From NCBI GenBank assembly GCA_937914675.1, contig CALDOC010000039.1, positions 1-9,635 on the forward strand: a DNA stretch of 9,635 nucleotides. The letters run 5' to 3'. This document shows, piece by piece, positions 1 through 6,487 of the stretch (within the stretch, counting starts at the first letter, position 1; every line of letters starts with the position of its first letter). The stretch is from an uncultured Sulfurimonas sp. (GTDB taxonomy: Bacteria; Campylobacterota; Campylobacteria; Campylobacterales; Sulfurimonadaceae). A program made the position numbers and the translations under genes. Under the pieces are notes generated by a model. It saw only the letters and a list, made by a program, of their open reading frames with translations. It was not told the origin of the DNA and made no database searches.

Positions 1-876
1 GACAGAAGCGGTTGGCTTTGGCAGATGGCTACCGATATGGCTATAAACGACATGTTGGTGGAAAATGGACTTGAGATGCCTTATGGCGCGCAGTATAGAA
101 AAAGATTCGCGGGTCTTTACGCCGAAGAGATTTACGCGGAACTAAAAGCGGACATTCTTCGAGAGGACGACAACTTGGAGTATGAGGCGGACAACTCCGA
201 CGACGTTCAAGACAAAAAAGAAAATCAAGAACAGACGCGAGAAGAGCTTCAAGAGGAGATACTCCAAGAACAACTTTTAGCGGAAGAAGCCATATCTTTA
301 TTGACGCGAGAATTTAAAAAAGGCGAAGCGCCGCGAGAGATTGAGCGGTTTTTTAAGCTTGACGTTTTTGGTAAAATTGATTGGAGAGACGAGCTGAAAT
401 CCGCGCTTGACAGGTACTTTAGAGACGACTACGTTTTGTTGCCGCCTAGTAAAAAACTGCTCTCTTACGGGATTTATCTGCCTTCTAGCGTAAGCCAAAC
501 CTTTAGACTCGTCATAGCCATAGATAGTTCCTCATCCATTGACGAAAAGTTGTTAAACGAGTTTTTGAGCGAAGTGAATTTTTTGATGTCTTTGGTTCAA
601 AACTACCAAATAGAGCTTTTGGTCTGTGACGACAAAATGCAAGAACACAAAACTTTTTATAGCGGAGATAGTTTGGAAGTCACTTTAAAAGGTGGCGGAG
701 CGACTGATTTTCGTCCTGTTTTCAAGTTTGTGGAGCATGAGTTCGACGACGTGAAATTACTTCTGTACTTTACTGATTTAGAGGGTTTTTTCCCCGATGA
801 GAGACCAAACTATGAAGTGAAGTGGGTGACGCCAAAAGAAAAAGAGGTTCCTTTTGGAGAGTTGATAGTTTTATAG
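1..876 (+). CDS. VWA-like domain protein, DUF2201 family (predicted metallopeptidase-related), 5' partial
   Basis: The reading frame is open from the first base of the window (eight codons precede the Met at base 25), so the true start lies upstream; 291 residues are visible. The first ~50 residues, with W-x-x-A-x-D-x-A-I-N, F-A-G and A-E-E-I-Y motifs, match the end of the DUF2201 N-terminal putative metallopeptidase domain, whose zinc site would be upstream. A Glu/Asp/Gln-rich linker (about 50-100) follows. The C-terminal part (about 165-291) is a VWA-like fold with a MIDAS-type D-S-S-S-S at 175-179, a G-G-G-A-T-D containing the expected Thr (235), and an F-T-D segment (Asp 259). In this family such genes usually follow a MoxR-type AAA ATPase gene and are thought to act with it as a metal-dependent chaperone or maturation pair; that partner would lie outside the window. 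No signal peptide can be judged. The stop lies 12 bases from the convergent cyclase gene. The domain call is firm; the cellular role is unknown. Confidence 0.85.
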   Translation, partial: DRSGWLWQMATDMAINDMLVENGLEMPYGAQYRKRFAGLYAEEIYAELKADILREDDNLEYEADNSDDVQDKKENQEQTREELQEEILQEQLLAEEAISLLTREFKKGEAPREIERFFKLDVFGKIDWRDELKSALDRYFRDDYVLLPPSKKLLSYGIYLPSSVSQTFRLVIAIDSSSSIDEKLLNEFLSEVNFLMSLVQNYQIELLVCDDKMQEHKTFYSGDSLEVTLKGGGATDFRPVFKFVEHEFDDVKLLLYFTDLEGFFPDERPNYEVKWVTPKEKEVPFGELIVL

Positions 877-888
877 CGAGTAAAACCA

Positions 889-2670
889 TTAGCGGTTCTC
901 ATATATATGAACGCTGTTTCGCCCATTCTCTTTTACGTAATAGAGCGCTTGATCGGCTTTTGCCATAAGTGCGTAAAGATTATCGTTATTATGAATATAT
1001 TGACAAATCCCCATGCTAGCCGTCACTTTTAACATCAATTCTTTATGAAACGTTTCCAATTGATTTATCTTTTTCAACAGCGCGTTCGCTTTTTCAAACG
1101 CTTGCGAATACGTGGCGCGTGGAAGTAAAATTACAAACTCCTCTCCACCAATTCTTGCAAAAAAATCGCTGTCTCTAAGGTAAGCGCTTATCTCTTTTGT
1201 AAAGGCTATGAGAACCGCGTCTCCAGCGTCATGACCATAGGCGTCGTTTACCTTTTTAAAAAAGTCTATGTCTAGAATGATTAAAGAAAAAGTTGTTTTA
1301 TAGCGAATGGCGTCATATATCAACTTTTCTCCATGCTCTAAAAAAGCCCTTCGATTATAAATGCCTGTCATCTCATCAGTTCTGGCGATTTTTTCAGCTT
1401 TTTGCATCTGTAGTTCTAACTCATGAGTTCTCTTTTTTACCTCAAATATTAATGTTTTTTTTGCCTCTTCCAAAGCATGTTTTACTTTATTTTGCTCATT
1501 AATATAATCATGTTCTAAAATAGCGATTCTATCCGCTAAAGCGATAGAGAGCAGTATCCCCTCTACTATAAATCCAACTCTACTTACCCAATAGAGAAGT
1601 TCATTCGTTTGCAACACTTCTGAAAAACGGAGAATCGAAATCATAACCGTAATGGATAAAACTAGAGAGGCTACGGCGTAACCTCTGGCTATTTTATATC
1701 CATCATACCAGAGTTTGAATCCAAGTATTGGAAAAAAAATAAAAGCGAATACGCTAACTTGTATAAGCGCTATTGCAAAATGGCGTTGACCCAAAACGGA
1801 TAAAACGATAGCTAGTAGATTGATGAAAATCAAAGCTATTAAAATCTTATCCACTCTAGGCGTAACTTTAGGAGTCTCTAAAAACGCGCGAGTAAACAAT
1901 AAAAAAGAAGAAAAGAGAGTTACGACGGATATTAAAGGCATTATATCTATTAAATAAAGTGATTTATTCCATAAATAGTGTGATCCAATCTGGTTGAAAG
2001 TAAGCATTGAAAAAATAACGCCCATCAGATAGACGTTGTACCAAAAATACTCTTTTTTCCTTAAAATAAACCAGATGAAAATGTTATAAAACAACAATGC
2101 CAAAAGAGCGCTAAGGATTCCTATTATCATATTAGAACGAAATTGTTGAGATTTTAAAAACTCGTCTTTAGTCCAAAGCGTATGAAACATCTCTATCAAT
2201 CCAAATTTTTCATAAGATAATTTTACATAAATTGTATCTTTTGTTTTCGGTTGCGAGTTAAACTCAAACGCGGTTCGCTCGTCAAATGATATTTTTGATG
2301 GATTTGTAAAGTGATCGCCTTTTAAGAAATGCGAAATTAGCGTGTTTTTTTCACTATATTGCCAGCTTTGAATCTCGTCAATCTGACCATGGTTAAATCT
2401 TAAAACCCAATCTATGGGCTTATCCGTTGGGTTTTGCACTTGAAGTTTTAGCCACCAGTTTGAGGCGCTTCCTCCCTTGTTTAAACGAAAGGATTTCTCG
2501 GTTTTAAACTTTGAGCTTTTCACCTCTTCTATATCCATTTTTTTTGTTTTGTCTTCATAAAAAGAGAGGTGTGGAAATGTGCTCACGCCCTCAAACTTCG
2601 AAGAAAGTTGAAGCACCCCCGCATGCGACATGAGTGATAAAAAAACAATTAAAGAGAATATTTTAAGCAT
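889..2670 (-). CDS. Membrane diguanylate cyclase with 7TM-DISM sensor (GGEEF)
   Basis: A 593-residue protein predicted to make c-di-GMP from two GTP. Residues 1-18 form a signal peptide (hydrophobic core then S-H-A-G). Residues ~25-175 form a periplasmic beta-rich domain of the 7TMR-DISMED2 type, which binds small ligands in known relatives. Seven hydrophobic helices (~181-381) match the 7TMR-DISM membrane module. A charged helical linker, probably a dimeric coiled coil (~384-428), leads into a GGDEF domain (~431-593). The active-site loop reads G-G-E-E-F at 508-512, a permitted active variant, and the metal/substrate motif L-D-I-D-F-F-K is present. R-D-S-D at 499-502 lies exactly five residues before the loop, so the allosteric product-inhibition site (RxxD) is intact. 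The gene stands alone, convergent with the VWA-like gene and divergent from the GNAT/nitrilase gene. The start is chosen because it gives a complete signal peptide; no strong Shine-Dalgarno precedes it. The ligand is unknown. Confidence 0.95.
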   Translation of the reverse strand: MLKIFSLIVFLSLMSHAGVLQLSSKFEGVSTFPHLSFYEDKTKKMDIEEVKSSKFKTEKSFRLNKGGSASNWWLKLQVQNPTDKPIDWVLRFNHGQIDEIQSWQYSEKNTLISHFLKGDHFTNPSKISFDERTAFEFNSQPKTKDTIYVKLSYEKFGLIEMFHTLWTKDEFLKSQQFRSNMIIGILSALLALLFYNIFIWFILRKKEYFWYNVYLMGVIFSMLTFNQIGSHYLWNKSLYLIDIMPLISVVTLFSSFLLFTRAFLETPKVTPRVDKILIALIFINLLAIVLSVLGQRHFAIALIQVSVFAFIFFPILGFKLWYDGYKIARGYAVASLVLSITVMISILRFSEVLQTNELLYWVSRVGFIVEGILLSIALADRIAILEHDYINEQNKVKHALEEAKKTLIFEVKKRTHELELQMQKAEKIARTDEMTGIYNRRAFLEHGEKLIYDAIRYKTTFSLIILDIDFFKKVNDAYGHDAGDAVLIAFTKEISAYLRDSDFFARIGGEEFVILLPRATYSQAFEKANALLKKINQLETFHKELMLKVTASMGICQYIHNNDNLYALMAKADQALYYVKENGRNSVHIYENR

Positions 2671-2721
2671 ATATTGGATTTATCTAATAAAAGACACCCC
2701 TTGACATAAATTAATAAATAC

Positions 2722-2727
2722 ATTTTA
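2722..2727 (-). promoter_or_regulatory. Candidate sigma-70 -10 box for the 7TM-DISM cyclase
   Basis: On the minus strand the sequence reads TGC-TAAAAT, a -10-like hexamer placed to start transcription roughly 45 bases before the cyclase ATG. No good -35 match stands 16-18 bases upstream, which is normal for Campylobacterota promoters, where the -35 is weak. Pattern match only. Confidence 0.35.
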
Positions 2728-2760
2728 GCATACAATACCTAACTCGTAACGCAAATTGGC

Positions 2761-2766
2761 TATAAT
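2761..2766 (+). promoter_or_regulatory. Candidate sigma-70 -10 box (TATAAT) for the GNAT/nitrilase gene
   Basis: A perfect TATAAT preceded by TTGGC, with AT-rich DNA upstream and no clear -35. A start of transcription near 2773 would give a leader of about 33 bases before the ATG at 2806. The upstream TTGACA at 2701 is too far away to be its -35 element. Confidence 0.5.
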
Positions 2767-2779
2767 TTAAAATAAAATA

Positions 2780-2803
2780 TTTAAAGGGAAATCACTCTTT
2801 AAA
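2780..2803 (+). promoter_or_regulatory. Hairpin/dyad in the leader of the GNAT/nitrilase gene
   Basis: TTTAAAG (2780-2786) is perfectly repeated in inverted form as CTTTAAA (2797-2803), with a 10-base loop GGAAATCACT. In RNA this is a 7-bp AT-rich stem ending two bases before the ATG at 2806. It contains part of the only purine-rich ribosome-binding-like stretch upstream of that ATG (AAAGGGA, 2784-2790). It could modulate translation, or it could be a DNA operator. The stem is weak (one G-C pair), so function is uncertain. Confidence 0.35.
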
Positions 2804-2805
2804 AA

Positions 2806-4352
2806 ATGATTGGAGAAAAATTGGAAACGCAAATAAGAGAAAACATTGAGTTGAAATATCTGAGTATGGATGACTATGAAGAGTTAAAAGAGGTTATGCT
2901 ATTGTCGTATGAGACGATGCCGGACGCTTATTGGAAAGAGCATCAAATCAAAACTTTGATTGAAAAGTTTCATGAAGGTCAAGTCGTTATAAAAATCGAC
3001 GGGAGATAGCCGGATGCGCTTTTTCCATCATCGTGAAGTATGACGAATTCGCGAACCACCACACCTACAAAGAGATAACGGGCGACTACACTTTCAACAC
3101 CCACACGGACGAGGGAGACATACTTTACGGAATCGACGTTTTCGTAAAGCCCAAGTTTCGAGGTCTCAGACTTGGCAGACGTTTGTACGACTACAGAAAA
3201 GAGTTGACTGAAAAACTAAACCTCAAGGGAATCGCGTTTGGCGGAAGAATTCCAAACTATCACAAATACGAAAATGAGCTTTCGCCAAAAGAGTACATCG
3301 AGCAGGTAAAAAGAAAAGAGATTCACGATCCCGTGCTCAACTTTCAAATATCCAACGATTTTCACCCGTCGAAAATTTTAAAAGGGTATTTGGCGGGCGA
3401 CGAGGCGTCTGGAGAGTTCGCCGTTTTGCTGGAGTGGGACAACATCTACTACGAAAAACCAAGCAAAATCGCTTCCGTGAAGAAAAAAATCGTTCGCCTC
3501 GGTTTGATTCAATGGCAGATGCGACCTTACAAAAACTTAGCGGAGCTGATTCAGCAAGCGGAGTACTTCATAGACACCGTTTCTGGATACCGTTCCGACT
3601 TCGCGCTGTTTCCAGAGTTTTTCAACGCGCCTTTGATGGCGGAAAACAACCACCTCTCGGAGCCTGAAGCGATTAGAGAGTTGGCGAAGCACACGCACGA
3701 CATCATCCAGAAGTTCTCGGAGTTCGCCATCTCCTACAACATTAACATCATCTCGGGAAGCATGCCCGAGATTAAAGACGGGCACTTGTACAACGTCGGA
3801 TATTTGTGTAGACGCGACGGCACGATCGACCGCTACGAAAAGATACATGTAACGCCGGACGAGGCGAAAGTGTGGGGCATGCAAGGCGGACATGGCATAA
3901 AAACGTTTGACACGGACTGTGGAAAAATTGGGGTGCTTATCTGTTACGACTCCGAATTCCCTGAACTCAGCAGACTTCTCGCCGACGAGGGAATGGACAT
4001 CCTCTTCGTTCCTTTTTTAACAGACACGCAAAACGGCTACTCGAGAGTGAGACATTGTTCTCAGGCGAGAGCGATTGAAAACGAATGTTACGTCGCCATT
4101 GCGGGAAGCGTGGGAAACTTGCCAAACGTTCACAACATGGATATGCAGTTTGCCCAATCGATGGTCTTTACTCCTTGCGATTTCGCTTTTCCCACAAACG
4201 GAGTAAAAGCGGAAGCCACCCCAAATACCGAAATGGTTTTAATAGCCGACGTCGACATAGACCTTTTGACGGAGTTGCATGAATTTGGAAGCGTTAAGAA
4301 CCTTAAAGACAGAAGAAAAGACATATTTGAACTAATCAAGAAATCTAAATAG
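2806..4352 (+). pseudogene. GNAT acetyltransferase / carbon-nitrogen hydrolase fusion, frameshifted
   Basis: Two consecutive frames together make one protein of the known bifunctional GNAT-nitrilase family, about 515 residues if restored. The first frame (2806-3009, 67 codons) ends in TAG just after I-K-I-D-G-R. The next frame, read from base 3003, continues as E-I-A-G-C-A-F-S-I-I-V-K-Y, the expected central strand of the GNAT fold. The step equals one missing base, most simply GGGG reduced to GGG at 3001-3003. The GNAT part retains an acetyl-CoA-binding loop of R-G-L-R-L-G-R type in the second frame. The ATG at 2806 has poor ribosome-binding spacing; TTG at 2821, five bases after GGAG (2812-2815), is an alternative start. 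The substrate of either domain is unknown. I call it frameshifted, but a base lost in sequencing would give the same picture; the downstream frame shows no other decay. Confidence 0.8.
3033..4352 (+). CDS. Carbon-nitrogen hydrolase (nitrilase superfamily) with truncated GNAT N-terminus
   Basis: This 439-codon frame is the intact remainder of the frameshifted fusion gene. GTG at 3033 is only the first available start in this frame: it has no Shine-Dalgarno and falls inside the GNAT domain, so it is unlikely to be a natural start. Residues 1-~140 carry the second half of the GNAT fold, including F-R-G-L-R-L-G-R at ~42-49. Residues ~153-435 form a complete nitrilase-superfamily amidase domain with the catalytic Glu in L-F-P-E-F (E195), Lys in Y-E-K-I-H (K270) and Cys in L-I-C-Y-D-S-E-F-P (C304). 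Such proteins hydrolyse a non-peptide C-N bond in amides or nitriles. The acetyltransferase-fused branch has, to my knowledge, no settled substrate. The protein is soluble, with no signal peptide. Its codons are richer in C-ending forms than those of its neighbours. It ends 13 bases before the convergent response-regulator gene. Confidence 0.85.
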   Translation: MKYDEFANHHTYKEITGDYTFNTHTDEGDILYGIDVFVKPKFRGLRLGRRLYDYRKELTEKLNLKGIAFGGRIPNYHKYENELSPKEYIEQVKRKEIHDPVLNFQISNDFHPSKILKGYLAGDEASGEFAVLLEWDNIYYEKPSKIASVKKKIVRLGLIQWQMRPYKNLAELIQQAEYFIDTVSGYRSDFALFPEFFNAPLMAENNHLSEPEAIRELAKHTHDIIQKFSEFAISYNINIISGSMPEIKDGHLYNVGYLCRRDGTIDRYEKIHVTPDEAKVWGMQGGHGIKTFDTDCGKIGVLICYDSEFPELSRLLADEGMDILFVPFLTDTQNGYSRVRHCSQARAIENECYVAIAGSVGNLPNVHNMDMQFAQSMVFTPCDFAFPTNGVKAEATPNTEMVLIADVDIDLLTELHEFGSVKNLKDRRKDIFELIKKSK

Positions 4353-4365
4353 CTCCGTTTGTGAA

Positions 4366-5151
4366 TTACAAATCGTCAAATTTCACTTCATAATCGGAGA
4401 GAAGTTTGATGTTTTCCAACGCTTCGACGGCGTTGTTTACGCGACATGAGAACTCTTCTTTTGAAAAAGGTTTTTTTATGTAATCGTTCGCGCCTTTTTT
4501 CAAAAAGAGGGCGATTATGGAATCATCCTCGTCCGATGAGAGAGCGATGACGCCGAGTATGTTTTTTGGATATATTTTTCGTATCTCGTGCGTGAGTTCC
4601 AAACCATCCATGACTGGCATATTGTAGTCCGTTAAGACTAGAGAAACGTCATCGTGCGTTTTTAGCATGCCAAGCGCTTCTTCTCCATGAGCTACGGCAA
4701 AGACTTTAAAGTACATGTTTTGCAGGAGAGTTTGGAGCTGTTTTCTCACCACCAAGGAGTCGTCAACCACTAAAATTTTATGTTCTCTGTTTTTTTGAAG
4801 TCTTCGAATGCTTTGAATAATGTAGTTTACGTCGTCTACGCCACTTTTGTTGACGTAATCTATGATGTTCTTTTTGAGCATTTTTTCTCTAAAGTCTTTA
4901 TCTATGTTTGCGCTTAAAACTATGGCGCGTTGACCTTTTGAAATCATGTAATCAATGATTTCTCCGTCAGGGGCGTCTGGCAGATTTACGTCAAGCAGAG
5001 TCACAAAATACTTATATTTATGCAAAAAAAGTTTTGCTTCTCCAAGAGTGTACGCAACGTCGACTTCATAGTCTAAAGCGGTGGATATTTTTTTGCTTAT
5101 TAGTTTTGCTAGCGTTTTGTTGTCTTCAACTATAAGTATTCGATTGTCCAT
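4366..5151 (-). CDS. Tandem-receiver response regulator (REC-REC), no output domain
   Basis: A cytoplasmic 261-residue protein with two receiver domains. Numbering is from ATG at 5149-5151, which is preceded by GGAGA (5157-5161) at a spacing of five; the longer frame from TTG at 5161-5163 would overlap that site and is less likely. REC1 (~4-118) has the acidic pair E9-D10, phospho-acceptor D54 and S80. Its Lys 102 is followed by Ser rather than the usual Pro, and the loop after D54 (N-L-P-D-A-P-D-G) is one residue longer than usual. REC2 (~124-245) is canonical, with D130-D131, D175 in T-D-Y-N-M-P-V-M-D-G, S205 and K226-K-P. The protein stops about 15 residues after REC2 with no DNA-binding, GGDEF or other effector domain. 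It may pass phosphate or bind a partner. The layout resembles epsilonproteobacterial REC-REC-GGDEF proteins with the cyclase missing. No histidine kinase gene is visible nearby. Confidence 0.92.
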   Translation of the reverse strand: MDNRILIVEDNKTLAKLISKKISTALDYEVDVAYTLGEAKLFLHKYKYFVTLLDVNLPDAPDGEIIDYMISKGQRAIVLSANIDKDFREKMLKKNIIDYVNKSGVDDVNYIIQSIRRLQKNREHKILVVDDSLVVRKQLQTLLQNMYFKVFAVAHGEEALGMLKTHDDVSLVLTDYNMPVMDGLELTHEIRKIYPKNILGVIALSSDEDDSIIALFLKKGANDYIKKPFSKEEFSCRVNNAVEALENIKLLSDYEVKFDDL

Positions 5152-5156
5152 TAATG

Positions 5157-5161
5157 TCTCC
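5157..5161 (-). promoter_or_regulatory. Shine-Dalgarno GGAGA deciding the start of the tandem-REC gene
   Basis: On the minus strand GGAGA is followed after five bases (CATTA) by ATG at 5149-5151. The competing in-frame TTG (5161-5163) overlaps the site itself, so the ATG is the better start. Confidence 0.7.
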
Positions 5162-5177
5162 AAATATATTGACAGGC

Positions 5178-5183
5178 ATTTTA
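5178..5183 (-). promoter_or_regulatory. Candidate -10 box for the tandem-REC gene
   Basis: The minus strand reads GTG-TAAAAT-GCC about 27 bases before the ATG, which would place the transcription start near 5171 and give a leader of about 20 bases. No clear -35 is present. Pattern match only. Confidence 0.3.
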
Positions 5184-5215
5184 CACTATTTATCTGAATT
5201 TATTGTGATTAAGGT

Positions 5216-5221
5216 TAAAAT
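5216..5221 (+). promoter_or_regulatory. Candidate -10 box (TAAAAT) for the helicase gene, possibly leaderless
   Basis: TAAAAT ends six bases before the helicase ATG at 5228, so initiation at the usual distance would begin at or near the A of the start codon. No convincing Shine-Dalgarno stands at normal spacing: AAGG at 5211-5214 is 13 bases away. A leaderless transcript is therefore possible, though a promoter further upstream is equally possible. Confidence 0.25.
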
Positions 5222-5227
5222 GCGGAT

Positions 5228-6487
5228 ATGAATTACTTGAACATTGCAATAGATAAACTCAAAGATAAAAAGAACGTATTTTTAACCGGTGGCGCCGGAG
5301 TTGGAAAGACGACCCTCACGAGAGAGCTCATAGAACATTTTAAAAATGAAGCCAAAAAAGTTGCAAAATTGGCGTCTACGGGAATGGCGGCGACTCTCAT
5401 AGGCGGACAAACCCTTCATAGCTTTTTAGACTTGGGCATAGCGTCAGACGCGCAAGAACTAGAAAAAAACGGTAAGCATGAGATAAAAAAGAAGATAAAA
5501 AAACTCATAGCGAGTATGAATCTTATCGTGATAGATGAGATTTCCATGGTGAGCGACACTCTTTTTGAGATGATAACGCTGCGTTTAAAACAGGCGGACT
5601 TTAAGGGCGTTCTTTTAGTCGTTGGCGACTTTTTGCAACTTCCTCCGGTTGTGAGAGGAGGGGGAGAAGTCCATTTCGCGTTCGAGTCGGAGGCTTGGTT
5701 GGCATGTGAATTTGAAAAGGTGGAACTCACTCACATATATAGAACCGACGACATTCGTTTTATAGAGCTTCTTCATCATGTGCGATTTGGATTTGTGGAT
5801 GAGAGCGTGCATAATCATCTCAACGAATACATAAAACCTCTTCCCTCGGATCTAAGTCAATTTACTTTTTTGTTTGGCAAAAACTTGTCGGCGAGCAGAC
5901 ACAACAAAACGCAACTGGCGTTTATCGACAACGAACTCGTCGTAAAAGAAGCTCAAATCATAAAACACTTGGCGTCCGCAAACGATACGGAAGTTGAACG
6001 ATTCATGAACGACGCGAGAATAGAAAAAGAGTTGGAGCTAAAAGTGGGTTCTCCCGTCCTTTTTACAAGAAACTCATGGAACTATTTCAACGGCGAGAGA
6101 GGCTTGGTCGTAAACATAGAAACGGCTTACGTATACGTGCAAAAAAGCGATGGCAAAGTGGTAAAACTAGAAACGGTGGCGCAGAGCAAAGCCATGTGGA
6201 AAGAGAAAACGGTGGATGGAAAAAAAGAGATGATCGAAGAGAACCTTTTTAGCGTTTACCAGTTTCCCATCAAACTTGCGTTCGCCATAACCATCCACAA
6301 ATCGCAAGGCATGAGCATCGAAGATTTGATAATCGAAACAAATGAAATCTTCGCCCCCTCGCAGTTTTACGTGGCGCTCTCTCGTAGCTCAAATCCGGCG
6401 CGACTCAACCTAATAGCGCCTTCTAAGCAGTGGTATGATTTGGCGTTTGTGAATGAAAGGGCGATGGGGTTTGTGAAAGAGATTTAA
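5228..6487 (+). CDS. PIF1/RecD-like SF1B DNA helicase (AAA family ATPase)
   Basis: A 419-residue ATP-dependent DNA helicase of the PIF1/RecD2-like superfamily 1B. It has Walker A G-G-A-G-V-G-K-T at 21-28, motif Ia around S-T-G-M-A-A (50-55) with T-L-H-S-F (62-66), and Walker B I-D-E-I-S-M with D103-E104. Motif III is G-D-F-L-Q-L-P-P-V at 133-141, followed by a Y-R-T motif (IV region). The late motifs are A-I-T-I-H-K-S-Q-G-M-S (V, about 350-360) and Y-V-A-L-S-R (VI, with the arginine finger). The length suits compact bacterial PIF1-like proteins with no extra N- or C-terminal domains. Such enzymes move 5'-3' on single strands and can unwind forks, R-loops or G-quadruplexes; the role here is not shown. 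No recombination partner is adjacent. The gene diverges from the tandem-REC gene, and its stop codon interlocks with that of the convergent GGDEF-EAL gene. Confidence 0.92.
   Translation: MNYLNIAIDKLKDKKNVFLTGGAGVGKTTLTRELIEHFKNEAKKVAKLASTGMAATLIGGQTLHSFLDLGIASDAQELEKNGKHEIKKKIKKLIASMNLIVIDEISMVSDTLFEMITLRLKQADFKGVLLVVGDFLQLPPVVRGGGEVHFAFESEAWLACEFEKVELTHIYRTDDIRFIELLHHVRFGFVDESVHNHLNEYIKPLPSDLSQFTFLFGKNLSASRHNKTQLAFIDNELVVKEAQIIKHLASANDTEVERFMNDARIEKELELKVGSPVLFTRNSWNYFNGERGLVVNIETAYVYVQKSDGKVVKLETVAQSKAMWKEKTVDGKKEMIEENLFSVYQFPIKLAFAITIHKSQGMSIEDLIIETNEIFAPSQFYVALSRSSNPARLNLIAPSKQWYDLAFVNERAMGFVKEI

Noticed and set aside
2701..2736. TTGACA at 2701 paired with TACAAT at 2731 as a sigma-70 promoter
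   Set aside because: The spacer is 24 bases, well beyond the 16-18 required.
2998..3010. Programmed -1 frameshift in the GNAT/nitrilase gene
   Set aside because: The local bases (GACGGGAGATAG) do not form an X-XXY-YYZ slippery heptamer and no downstream stimulatory hairpin was evident; a missing base explains the break more simply.
3537..3893. 118-codon minus-strand frame inside the nitrilase domain
   Set aside because: It lies opposite a well-conserved catalytic domain, its Arg/Val-rich product resembles no family, and it has no ribosome binding site; it is a shadow frame.
4353..4375. Possible terminator between the nitrilase and tandem-REC genes (TTTGT-GAATT-ACAAA)
   Set aside because: A five-bp, mostly A-T stem without a U-tract on either strand is too weak to call.
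5416..5730. 104-codon minus-strand frame opposite the helicase
   Set aside because: It is antisense to Walker B and motif III; its composition (Ser, Lys, Phe runs) is that of a shadow.
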